A DNA stretch of 25,445 bases. Source: JAEUSG01 sp964590225 (GTDB lineage: Bacteria > Fibrobacterota > OXYB2-FULL-49-7 > JAEUSG01). Where the stretch lies: positions 1-25,445 of the forward strand of contig CAZPWS010000048.1 of assembly GCA_964590225.1 (NCBI GenBank). Direction: 5' to 3'. Both the position numbers and the translations under genes were made by a program. Of this stretch, positions 16,989 to 25,101 are shown piece by piece (the stretch's first letter is position 1; each line of letters begins with the position of its first letter). A model generated the notes under the pieces. It did no database searches, was not told the origin of the DNA, and was given only the letters and a program-made list of their open reading frames with translations.

Positions 16989-17256
16989 GATGCGTTATCC
17001 TTTCTATTCTTTTCGTTTCTCTGATTACAGATTTAAAAATGGCCTTTAGACCTTTGGTATCGATTGGCCCCTCATTTCTTAGAACAAGCGAATGTATAAT
17101 CTCCCTCTCTCTTGCCATATCAGACACAGGCAACCCGTTTCGCGCTTTAATAACGCCAATTTTCATAGCAGTTTTTATCCGTTTATTCAACAGGTTAAGC
17201 AAGTCGATGTTAATCCTGTCAATATCCTTGCGTAAAGAGCTAAGTTTGCTTTTCAT
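16954..17256 (-). CDS. Chorismate mutase, AroQ type
   Basis: A 100-residue all-helical protein matching AroQ chorismate mutase, which converts chorismate to prephenate for phenylalanine and tyrosine synthesis. It shows LRKDIDRINIDLLNLLNKRI, GVIKARNGLPV and the conserved MAREREII, which carry the Arg and Lys residues that bind the substrate carboxylates. ATG start 3 bases after the preceding signal-peptidase-like stop. The last 35 bases overlap the start of the EPSP-synthase-like gene, indicating translational coupling. Unlike that neighbour, its active-site residues look conserved. Confidence 0.88.
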   Translation of the reverse strand: MKSKLSSLRKDIDRINIDLLNLLNKRIKTAMKIGVIKARNGLPVSDMAREREIIHSLVLRNEGPIDTKGLKAIFKSVIRETKRIERITHREQDFTAGQKS

Positions 17257-17259
17257 AAA

Positions 17260-18234
17260 TCAAATAAGAAGAAAAAGCCGTTTAAACCTAAAATCGCTTC
17301 CATCTTTTGACCAGTAAATAAAAAGCGCCATTGAAACTATGCTGTTCTCGGACACATATCCCCTATATCTGCTGTCCATACTTTCGTCCCAGTTGTCTCC
17401 CATAAGAAAAACCGGCCGTGTTTTGACAACATAATTTTTCACCTCTTGCCCGTCAAGATAGATGGATCTTCGGAACGAACATGCAAGTGAATCGTCTTTT
17501 GCCGAGAGAAAATTAAGTACATTTGTGAGATCGATCCAGTTCATTGCGTCAAAGTTCAATGTGCCGTCATTTTTTCTGAGGTCAGATTTATAATCGTCAA
17601 ATGTTAAGTCATTAGCATATTTGCCGTTAACTATCAGATCGGCAGTGTGAGAGAGCCGTTTATCCGGATTTTCCTGCCTTATTAAACTCGACATATAGTC
17701 TATTTCGAATATTTTAAGAGAATCGAAAACAACGGTGTCTCCTTTTTTGGGGACGCGAAAGGATTCAAGATTGTCGCGAGGAGAGAAGCGCTTGTCAATA
17801 ACAATCAGCTCGTTGCCTTTTTCATAGGTTTCCGGAAATTCAAACTCCTCATTGTCAACCATAAGTTTTTTATTGGAAATTAAGACATTCTGACCGCCTA
17901 CGGCTACGCATCGCCTAATAGAGTATTCATTGTTTTCGAATATATCTCTATATACTACAACTTCGTTCTGTTTGACATGCTTAAATCTGACAATGTGTTT
18001 CTCGGTGAACGGCAATGGTATTCCATAAATAATTCGGGCAGTTAGCAGATTATCGCCTGGTATAAGCGTACTGGCCATACCGTAACCTGTTACGCTAAAT
18101 GGAGCGAAAAGAAGCGTGCGGAATATAAAAACAGACATCACGACAAGAACCAGAGATTCAGCCAGTTCAAGAAGGGCTATTCTGCCGTCTTTTGAGACCT
18201 TTTTTTCTTTGCCTATGTCGTAAAATTCGCTCAT
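17260..18234 (-). CDS. Signal peptidase I-like protein lacking the catalytic Ser/Lys dyad
   Basis: A signal peptidase I (S26) homologue with one N-terminal membrane segment (about residues 19-42). Box B, normally SGSMxPTL, reads TGYGMASTL, so the nucleophile position is Gly52 (codon GGT at 18081-18079). Box D, normally YIKRVVG, reads YSIRRCVAV, so the general-base lysine is Arg107 (AGG at 17916-17914). Box E, FLMGDNWDESMDSRYRGYV, is intact. A long insertion with VPKKGDTVVF resembles Bacteroidota-type enzymes. The ATG at 18234 is one base after the lepA stop; a TTG at 18267 with an upstream AGGA would add 11 residues and overlap lepA. It is probably inactive as a peptidase, like the SipA-type proteins of streptococcal pilus loci. 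Confidence 0.8.
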   Translation of the reverse strand: MSEFYDIGKEKKVSKDGRIALLELAESLVLVVMSVFIFRTLLFAPFSVTGYGMASTLIPGDNLLTARIIYGIPLPFTEKHIVRFKHVKQNEVVVYRDIFENNEYSIRRCVAVGGQNVLISNKKLMVDNEEFEFPETYEKGNELIVIDKRFSPRDNLESFRVPKKGDTVVFDSLKIFEIDYMSSLIRQENPDKRLSHTADLIVNGKYANDLTFDDYKSDLRKNDGTLNFDAMNWIDLTNVLNFLSAKDDSLACSFRRSIYLDGQEVKNYVVKTRPVFLMGDNWDESMDSRYRGYVSENSIVSMALFIYWSKDGSDFRFKRLFLLI

Positions 18235-18235
18235 A

Positions 18236-20038
18236 TCAGTTTGTTTTCTCCATGGAAAGTACGGCAAAGAAAGCTTCCTGTGGAATAGAAACAGAACCCA
18301 CTGATTTCATCCGTTTTTTACCTTCTTTTTGCTTTTCGAGAAGCTTTCTTTTTCTTGTAATATCGCCTCCATAGCATTTTGCTGTAACATTCTTGCGAAG
18401 TGCTTTCACGGTTGTTCTTGCTATTACACGCGACCCAATGGCTGCTTGTATCGCTATCTCAAACATCTGTTGAGGAATTAAATCTTTTAATTTTACAGTG
18501 AGTGCCTGTCCCCAGTTGTAGGCTTTTTCGCGGTGAATAATTACAGAAAAAGCATCTACTCCCTCGCTGTTTATTAAAATATCAAGTTTTACGAGATCAC
18601 TTTTTCTATACTCAAGATATTCATAGTCGAGAGAGGCGTATCCTTTGGTGTAGGACTTGAGCCTGTCGTAAAAGTCAAAAATTATTTCAGACAAAGGAAA
18701 CTCGTAATGAATATTTACGCGGGTGGAATCGAGATATTCGAGCGACTTGTAGATACCCCGTTTTTCCTCGCCTAATTTCATTACATTACCCACGAACTCC
18801 GAAGGAACAATAATGTTCGTTCGATAAAATGGTTCTTCTATGCTTTCAAACATATTTGGTGCAGGAAGCTGAGAAGGGTTTTCAAGAAACTTTTCGGTTC
18901 CGTTATTCAACACAATTTTATACTTGACATTAGGAACAGTATTGATTATGTCAACATTGAATTCTCTGTCTAATCTCTCTTGAATAATTTCCATGTGTAA
19001 TAAGCCAAGAAAGCCGGCTCTAAAGCCAAATCCCAATGCTGTGGATGTTTCGGGCTCCCAGGTAAGTGAAGAATCGTTCAGTTTGAGTTTTTCCATTGAG
19101 TCGCGGAGGTTGTCGTAATCGTCTGGATTAACCGGATACATTCCGCAATAAACCATTGGCTTAACATCCTGGTATCCAGGAAGCGGTTCAATGGCCCGTT
19201 CCTTGTCGTTCATAACAGTGTCGCCAATTTTTATATCCTGCACCTTTTTTACGGTGCCTACTAAATAACCAACCTCACCAACAGAGAGTTCGTTCTGCTT
19301 AACTCTCTCAAGTATCAGGTGACCAATTTCGGAAGCTGTGTAAGTACAGCCCGAAGCATGGAAATAGACACCATCGCCAACCTTTAATTTCCCGTCGATA
19401 ATTCGCACATACGCAATAGCACCCCTATAAGCGTCAAAGACAGAATCAAATATAAGTGCCCGCAACGGTTTATTAGGGTCGCCTGCCGGTGGAGGTATCT
19501 TTGCTACAACTGCTTCAAGAACCTCTTTTATTCCCTTTCCCTCTTTCGCACTTATTTGCAATGGGTTAATCTCACCTCCCAGAAGGTTTTGAAGCTCTCT
19601 TGTGCGGCTTTCGACATCCGCTCCTGGAAGATCTATTTTATTTAATACGGGGATTATTTCCAAATTGTTGCCTATCGCCATGTATAAATTAGATAGAGTT
19701 TGCGCCTGAACTCCCTGAGAAGCATCAACAACAAGAATGGCCCCCTCACAGGCAGCAAGGCTTCTCGATACCTCATAGGTGAAGTCAACATGTCCCGGCG
19801 TATCGATCAGGTTAAGTATGTACGAACGGTTATCGTCCGCCTTATAGGTCATGCGGATTGCATGGGCCTTAATAGTAATTCCTCGTTCCCGCTCAAGATC
19901 CATATCGTCCAAAACCTGATCTTTCATCTGATAGCGGGATAGAGTACCAGTTAATTCCAGCATTCTATCTGCCAGCGTAGATTTTCCGTGGTCGATGTGG
20001 GCAATGATACAAAAATTTCTTATATATGTGCTATCCAT
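18236..20038 (-). CDS. lepA: Elongation factor 4 (LepA), ribosomal back-translocase GTPase
   Basis: A 600-residue LepA/EF4, the usual length. It acts on ribosomes during initiation or stalled elongation. The GTPase domain has AHIDHGKST (residues 13-21), RERGITIKAHAIRM, DTPGHVDF and NKIDLPGAD. The C-terminal domain unique to LepA ends with AKCYGGDITRKRKLLEKQKE and KKRMKSVGSVSIPQEAFFAV. The ATG at 20038 gives the canonical MDSTYIRNFCIIAHIDHG opening, although no Shine-Dalgarno is visible before it. It heads the minus-strand run and is 39 bases from the divergent gene at 20078. LepA followed by a signal peptidase gene is a widespread bacterial arrangement. Confidence 0.97.
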   Translation of the reverse strand: MDSTYIRNFCIIAHIDHGKSTLADRMLELTGTLSRYQMKDQVLDDMDLERERGITIKAHAIRMTYKADDNRSYILNLIDTPGHVDFTYEVSRSLAACEGAILVVDASQGVQAQTLSNLYMAIGNNLEIIPVLNKIDLPGADVESRTRELQNLLGGEINPLQISAKEGKGIKEVLEAVVAKIPPPAGDPNKPLRALIFDSVFDAYRGAIAYVRIIDGKLKVGDGVYFHASGCTYTASEIGHLILERVKQNELSVGEVGYLVGTVKKVQDIKIGDTVMNDKERAIEPLPGYQDVKPMVYCGMYPVNPDDYDNLRDSMEKLKLNDSSLTWEPETSTALGFGFRAGFLGLLHMEIIQERLDREFNVDIINTVPNVKYKIVLNNGTEKFLENPSQLPAPNMFESIEEPFYRTNIIVPSEFVGNVMKLGEEKRGIYKSLEYLDSTRVNIHYEFPLSEIIFDFYDRLKSYTKGYASLDYEYLEYRKSDLVKLDILINSEGVDAFSVIIHREKAYNWGQALTVKLKDLIPQQMFEIAIQAAIGSRVIARTTVKALRKNVTAKCYGGDITRKRKLLEKQKEGKKRMKSVGSVSIPQEAFFAVLSMEKTN

Positions 20039-20077
20039 AGCTATGAAAAATAGTTTTATTTTATATATGATTGTAAC

Positions 20078-20665
20078 ATGCTTAAAAATCCCTACCTTCT
20101 GCCCTTAATTGCCCTTATTTTTGTTGGTGTGTTGTTTGTTGTGCAAAAGAAACAGCTTGCGGTAGTTGATGCTGATTTATCAAAGGTATCTTCAGCAGGC
20201 AAGAGAAGGGTGTTGTTGGCATCTTTCAGAGACCCAACGGATGAATACTCTGTATCCGGCTGGGATGTTGGTACGGAGGGATTATATTCAAAAACTTTTT
20301 CTAAATTTCCGAAAGGCGGCTTCATAGAATTTGACTTTACTGTATCCAACGGTAGCGAAGGTACTATAATAAATGCTAGGGGCTTACCGTTATCTATATC
20401 TATTAATCCGTCTATCGATACATTAATTTTTGTCTCTGCAGAAACAGAAATAAAAAGATACATCAAAATCCCGAAAGCCTCGTATGTGCGAGTATTAATT
20501 GAGTGGAATAATAGTCTTGTTTCGATATGCGTAAATGGCAGGGAAATGGTGCAGCTACCTTTAAAAGAGCCTTCTGTGGAAGGGTCAATCTTTATCCGCC
20601 ATAACAACAAGGGTAATGGCTCTTTTGAGGTTAGTGATTTTAGGTTATATTCACTTGTAGAATAA
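20078..20665 (+). CDS. Membrane-anchored protein of unknown function, beta-rich
   Basis: A 195-residue protein I do not recognise. Residues about 6-22 (LLPLIALIFVGVLFVV) form a single membrane anchor or uncleaved signal; no lipobox cysteine is present. The rest is rich in alternating beta-type strands. The stretch RVLIEWNNSLVSICVNGREM and the closing FEVSDFRLYS resemble the last strands of concanavalin/LamG-like jelly rolls, so an extracytoplasmic carbohydrate- or protein-binding domain is possible. No catalytic motif is seen. ATG start without a clear ribosome site. It lies 9 bases before pyrR, so the two are probably co-transcribed. Confidence 0.6.
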   Translation: MLKNPYLLPLIALIFVGVLFVVQKKQLAVVDADLSKVSSAGKRRVLLASFRDPTDEYSVSGWDVGTEGLYSKTFSKFPKGGFIEFDFTVSNGSEGTIINARGLPLSISINPSIDTLIFVSAETEIKRYIKIPKASYVRVLIEWNNSLVSICVNGREMVQLPLKEPSVEGSIFIRHNNKGNGSFEVSDFRLYSLVE

Positions 20666-20674
20666 ATAAAAGCT

Positions 20675-21220
20675 ATGGAAACAAAAGAAAAAAAAGTATT
20701 GATGGATGGAGGGGATCTTAAGCGGGCACTTGAGAGAATCGCGCACGAGATTCTGGAAAAAAATAGAGGAGCCGCCGACATCGTAATTGTTGGAATGCAA
20801 AGGCGAGGTGTTATTCTTGCAAAAAGAATAGCCGCCTCAATAGCAAAAATCGAAGGCTTTGAGCCTCCTGTTGGTTCTCTTGATGCTACCTTTTACAGAG
20901 ATGATTACAGAACCCCTTTACGGCAGCCTGCAATTCATTCAACAGAAATACCTTTTTCTATTCAAAGCAAAACCGTAATTCTTGTTGACGATGTGCTTTA
21001 TACCGGCAGAACTGTCAGGGCGGCAATGGATGCTTTGTTTGATATAGGACGCCCCAGGGCAATCCGTTTTGTGGCGCTTGTCGATAGAGGAGGCAGGGAG
21101 CTTCCTATAATAACCGATTTTGTCGCTCTTAAAATCAATACTGCATCTAATGAGGAAGTTGCTGTTCATGTTACCGAAATTGATGGCAACGAAGGTGTCG
21201 CACTCGTGGAAGTTGTTTAA
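20675..21220 (+). CDS. pyrR: PyrR, pyr regulator / uracil phosphoribosyltransferase
   Basis: A 181-residue PRTase-fold protein with the PRPP-binding motif VILVDDVLYTGRTV (about residues 101-114), the MQRRGVILAKRIA region and TFYRDDYRT typical of PyrR. PyrR makes UMP from uracil and, in many Gram-positives, binds a pyr mRNA leader to terminate transcription. No pyr biosynthesis gene and no attenuator is seen here, and the gaps on each side are too short for one, so the enzymatic role is the safer call. Its stop directly abuts the GTG of metH. Confidence 0.92.
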   Translation: METKEKKVLMDGGDLKRALERIAHEILEKNRGAADIVIVGMQRRGVILAKRIAASIAKIEGFEPPVGSLDATFYRDDYRTPLRQPAIHSTEIPFSIQSKTVILVDDVLYTGRTVRAAMDALFDIGRPRAIRFVALVDRGGRELPIITDFVALKINTASNEEVAVHVTEIDGNEGVALVEVV

Positions 21221-24200
21221 GTGTCTGTAAAAAAATTACTCGAAACAGCAGCGGACAGAATTTTGTTGCTTGATGGTGCTATGGGAACCATGCTTCAAGC
21301 CCTTTCTCTTAACGAGGAGGCATTTAGAGGGCGGCGTTTTGTTTCACACGGCTACAACCTTAAAGGCAATAATGACATATTATTGCTTACAAACCCTGAT
21401 ATTATTGCTTCGATCCATGATAAATATCTTTTGGCTGGTGCCGATATTATTAAGACAGCAACCTTTAATTCAAACAGGTCTTCACAATCTGATTATGGAA
21501 CAGAGGGGCTTGTATATGAACTTAACAATAAGGGTGCTGTAATAGCAAGGCAATGCGCCGATAATTTCACAAAAAAAAACACTAAAAACCCCCGCTTTGT
21601 TGCTGGCGTGCTTGGCCCCACAAACAGAACGCTCTCTATATCACCAGATGTAAACAGACCTGCTTACAGGGCAATAACATTTGATGAGCTTGTATCTGAC
21701 TATTCACTTGCTGCGCAAGGCTTGCTTGACGGAGGTGTTGATCTTTTTTTAATAGAGACCGTTTTCGATACTCTTAACGCCAAGGCCGCTATCTATGCGA
21801 TACTCTCTTTGTGTGAAAAAAAAGGGCTAACGGTACCAATAATGGTTTCCGGTACTGTAACCGATGCGAGCGGCAGAGTTTTATCTGGTCAGACTGTCCG
21901 CGCTTTTTTGTACTCTATAAGCCATGCCAATCCATTATCTGTTGGTCTTAACTGTGCGCTTGGCACAGATGCGATGTATCCTCATATCAAGGAGATTGCC
22001 GCACATTCATCTTTTCTTGTAAGCATGCATCCAAATGCCGGTATGCCAGACGAATTTGGCCATTACAACGACACCCCCGATAAAATGGCTGCCTCAATAA
22101 AAGATTTTGCAAAGGAAGGTTTATTGAATATTGCCGGCGGATGTTGTGGCTCAACACCGGAACACATTGCTGCAATAGCAGAATCATTAAACAGTGTCCT
22201 ACCACGCAATCAAGTACATAAAAAGAACCATACATTTCTGAGTGGACTTGAATCTCTCGAAATCGGAAATGGTTCTCTATTTGTTAATATTGGCGAAAGA
22301 ACGAATGTTGCAGGTTCGGCCAAATTTGCGTCGCTCATAAGGGAGGGTTTGTACGAAGAGGCAACGGCGGTTGCCCGTCAGCAGGTTGAGAATGGTGCCC
22401 AAATAATTGATGTAAATATGGACGAAGCCATGCTTGATTCAGAAAAGGCCATGGCAGAATTTCTGAATCACATAGCATCTGAACCGGCAATTGCCCGTGT
22501 GCCTGTTATGGTGGATTCATCCAATTGGGATACCATACGGGCGGGCTTGAAATGCCTTCAGGGCAAAGGTGTTGTTAACTCGCTTAGCTTGAAAGAGGGT
22601 GAAGAATCCTTCGTACGCAAAGCCCTTGAAATAAAAAAAATGGGTGCAGCAGTAGTTGTAATGGCTTTCGACGAACAGGGACAGGCGGAAACAAAATCAC
22701 GCAAAATTGAAATTTGTGTTCGTGCATACCGGTTGCTTACAAATAAATGTTGTTACGATCCTCATGATATAATTTTCGACCCCAATGTATTTGCCATTGC
22801 AACAGGACTTGAAGAACATAGAAAATATGGTGTTGATTTTATTGAAGCTGTTGCCGAACTTAAAAAGCTCTTTCCCGAAACGCTGACAAGCGGCGGAATA
22901 AGCAATGTTTCGTTCTCATTCAGGGGAAACAGCCCGCTTCGGGAAGCCATACATACTGTATTTCTCTATCACGCCATTAAAGCAGGTCTTTCGATGGGAA
23001 TTGTCAATGCCGGACAACTTGGCATTTACGAAGAGATTCCGAAAGACCTGCGAGAAAAGATCGAAAACGCAATTTTTAACCTTTCTATAGATGCATCTGA
23101 CAAGTTGCTTGAAGTCGCTTCTACAATAAACGGCACAGGAATAAAGGCAACAGCAAAGGAAGCTCTTTGGCGCGATGGAGCTGTTGAACAAAAAATAGTT
23201 TACGCGCTTGTAAATGGCATCGACAAATATATCGAAGAAGATTCTCTTACGGCGCTTAAACTTTTTAATGTTCCGCTTGATATAATCGAAGGGCCGCTTA
23301 TGGCTGGTATGCGGGAGGTCGGCACTCTATTCGGTGAAGGAAAAATGTTTCTTCCTCAGGTTATTAAAAGCGCAAGAGTGATGAAAAAAGCCGTTGCTAC
23401 CCTTACTCCCTATATGAAAAGAGAAGATAACAGTTCCCACTATCAGGGAACTATTGTACTTGCGACTGTAAAAGGAGATGTTCACGACATAGGAAAAAAA
23501 ATTGTTGAAGTGGTACTTCAGTGTAATAATTTCAAGGTTATCGATCTTGGTGTAATGGTGCCTGCGCAGCAGATTATTGAAACCGCTATCCGTGAACAAG
23601 CCGATATAATAGGACTCTCCGGTCTTATAACACCTTCGCTTGAGGAGATGATCTCTGTTGCCATAGAGATGAAGAGGGAAAAAGTTGATATCCCGCTTCT
23701 TATTGGCGGAGCGACAACTTCTAAGAGACACACAGCAGTAAAGATTGCACCAAATGCCAATGGCCCTGTCATTCATGTTGCCGATGCTTCCCTCGCTGTT
23801 CCAATATGCCAGAAACTTATTAGTAAGTCAACAAAGAATGCTTTCATTAAAGAGATTTCTGAGGAATACAAAGCAATAAAGAAAAGCTATGAAGCCACAA
23901 ACACAAATACAAAAACACTTCCTCTTGCTGAAGCTAACAATCGCGGACCAAAAACAGATTGGAGCAAGTATCAACCAGAAGTTCCGAACAAATTAGGCAT
24001 TACTTACTTCAATGAATATCCTCTTTCTATTCTTGCAAAATTTATCAACTGGTCGTTTGTACTCAAGGCATGGGAGACCCCAGAAAACTCAAAAGAGGCA
24101 GAAAAGCTTCTTGTTGAAGCGCAAAAACTGCTTGATACTATAATTGCTAATAAATCTCTTCGTGCAAATGGTGCCGTGGGTCTTTTCCCTGCTTTTTCCA

Positions 24201-24853
24201 ACAATAATTTTGATATTGACATTTATGCACGCGATACGCGCACTGAAAAAATCGGCACTATCTATTGTCTAAGACAGCAAATAGACCGCGAAGATAACAA
24301 ACCACTTCTTTCAATGGCAGATTTTGTTGCTCCGGAATCTTCAGGCGTTAAAGATTTTGTTGGTGTCTTCGCCGTTACTGCCGGTATCGGCCTTGAAAAT
24401 ATTGTAAAGGCTTTCGAGAGGGAGAACAACGATTTTTCTGCAATAATGGCCAAGGTACTTGCAGATAGACTTGCAGAAGCCTTCGCAGAAAAACTCCACG
24501 AAATTGTGCGAAAAGAGTTATGGGGATATGCTCATGACGAAGCGTTGTCCCTTCAGGATCTTTTTAGGGTTAAATATAGGGGCATCCGTCCTGCTCCCGG
24601 GTATCCAGCCTCACCCGACCATTCCGAGAAAAAAACAATATTTGATCTGTTACATATTAATAAAGAATGTGGCATAACCCTTACGGAAAATTGGCTTATG
24701 GTGCCGGCAGCATCCGTTTGTGGCTATTACTTCGCGCATCCTTTTTCTTCCTATTTTGCCGTAAAAAATATTGGAGACGATCAATTGGACAGTTATGCAA
24801 AAAGAAAAGGAATAGACAGGGAGATAATCCGTAAGGCAATAGCGGCAATATAA
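21221..24853 (+). CDS. metH: Cobalamin-dependent methionine synthase
   Basis: A 1210-residue, four-module MetH (E. coli 1227). It methylates homocysteine from methyltetrahydrofolate through bound cobalamin. The N-terminal homocysteine barrel has zinc ligands Cys245 (GLNCALG) and Cys308/Cys309 (GGCCGST). The pterin barrel follows with NIGERTNVAGSAKF. The cobalamin domain has GDVHDIGKK with ligand His755 and SGLITPS. The C-terminal reactivation domain has RPAPGYPASPDHSEKKTIF for AdoMet binding. GTG start with GGAAG eight bases upstream, immediately after the pyrR stop. No riboswitch can fit upstream. The homoserine made by hom in this window feeds the same pathway. Confidence 0.97.
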   Translation: MSVKKLLETAADRILLLDGAMGTMLQALSLNEEAFRGRRFVSHGYNLKGNNDILLLTNPDIIASIHDKYLLAGADIIKTATFNSNRSSQSDYGTEGLVYELNNKGAVIARQCADNFTKKNTKNPRFVAGVLGPTNRTLSISPDVNRPAYRAITFDELVSDYSLAAQGLLDGGVDLFLIETVFDTLNAKAAIYAILSLCEKKGLTVPIMVSGTVTDASGRVLSGQTVRAFLYSISHANPLSVGLNCALGTDAMYPHIKEIAAHSSFLVSMHPNAGMPDEFGHYNDTPDKMAASIKDFAKEGLLNIAGGCCGSTPEHIAAIAESLNSVLPRNQVHKKNHTFLSGLESLEIGNGSLFVNIGERTNVAGSAKFASLIREGLYEEATAVARQQVENGAQIIDVNMDEAMLDSEKAMAEFLNHIASEPAIARVPVMVDSSNWDTIRAGLKCLQGKGVVNSLSLKEGEESFVRKALEIKKMGAAVVVMAFDEQGQAETKSRKIEICVRAYRLLTNKCCYDPHDIIFDPNVFAIATGLEEHRKYGVDFIEAVAELKKLFPETLTSGGISNVSFSFRGNSPLREAIHTVFLYHAIKAGLSMGIVNAGQLGIYEEIPKDLREKIENAIFNLSIDASDKLLEVASTINGTGIKATAKEALWRDGAVEQKIVYALVNGIDKYIEEDSLTALKLFNVPLDIIEGPLMAGMREVGTLFGEGKMFLPQVIKSARVMKKAVATLTPYMKREDNSSHYQGTIVLATVKGDVHDIGKKIVEVVLQCNNFKVIDLGVMVPAQQIIETAIREQADIIGLSGLITPSLEEMISVAIEMKREKVDIPLLIGGATTSKRHTAVKIAPNANGPVIHVADASLAVPICQKLISKSTKNAFIKEISEEYKAIKKSYEATNTNTKTLPLAEANNRGPKTDWSKYQPEVPNKLGITYFNEYPLSILAKFINWSFVLKAWETPENSKEAEKLLVEAQKLLDTIIANKSLRANGAVGLFPAFSNNNFDIDIYARDTRTEKIGTIYCLRQQIDREDNKPLLSMADFVAPESSGVKDFVGVFAVTAGIGLENIVKAFERENNDFSAIMAKVLADRLAEAFAEKLHEIVRKELWGYAHDEALSLQDLFRVKYRGIRPAPGYPASPDHSEKKTIFDLLHINKECGITLTENWLMVPAASVCGYYFAHPFSSYFAVKNIGDDQLDSYAKRKGIDREIIRKAIAAI

Positions 24854-24855
24854 AG

Positions 24856-24886
24856 TAAAAAGCCCCTGTCATTCTCGACAGAGGCT
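24856..24886 (-). terminator. Terminator after rubredoxin
   Basis: A hairpin AGCC-C-CTGTC / GACAG-A-GGCT (24861-24870 with 24877-24886, one mismatch, 6-base loop) is followed on the minus strand by TTTTT, ending the rubrerythrin-rubredoxin transcript. On the plus strand it lies just after metH but has no T-tract. Confidence 0.75.
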
Positions 24887-24914
24887 ATGCGAATAAACGC
24901 TCTTAAACAGTAAA

Positions 24915-25076
24915 TCAGTCCTGTGGCGTAAACTCATCCTTGCCAACACCGCATTCAGGACAAACCCAGTCCAGAGGAAGGTTTTCAAAAGCTGTTCCGG
25001 CGGGAATATTAGCTGACGGATCGCCCTTTGCAGGATCGTAAACAAATCCACAAACACCACACACAAACTTTTTCAT
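24915..25076 (-). CDS. Rubredoxin
   Basis: A 53-residue rubredoxin, a small iron-sulfur electron carrier with one iron held by four cysteines. It begins MKKFVCGVCGFVYDPAKGDP and later has DWVCPECGVGKDEF, giving the two C-x2-C knuckles; the spacing and aromatic residues match the family. ATG start at 25076 with a strong AAGGAG. It follows the rubrerythrin gene by 25 bases on the same strand, so it probably supplies electrons to that peroxidase. Confidence 0.96.
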   Translation of the reverse strand: MKKFVCGVCGFVYDPAKGDPSANIPAGTAFENLPLDWVCPECGVGKDEFTPQD

Positions 25077-25101
25077 TAATTATCTCCTTACAACACGGTT
25101 A

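Noticed and set aside
18235..18267. TTG at 18267 as the start of the signal-peptidase-like gene
   Set aside because: It has a fair ribosome site but requires a 32-base overlap with lepA, while an ATG sits one base after the lepA stop and keeps the full membrane segment. Not excluded.
20666..20674. PyrR attenuator or cobalamin/SAM riboswitch upstream of pyrR or metH
   Set aside because: The gaps are 9 and 0 bases, too short for any leader structure.
23327..23776. Minus-strand open frame inside metH
   Set aside because: It lies opposite the conserved cobalamin domain and its translation shows no family features.
24861..24886. Hairpin as a terminator for metH
   Set aside because: On the plus strand no T-tract follows; the T-run is on the minus strand, so it is assigned to rubredoxin. 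Some bidirectional use is possible.
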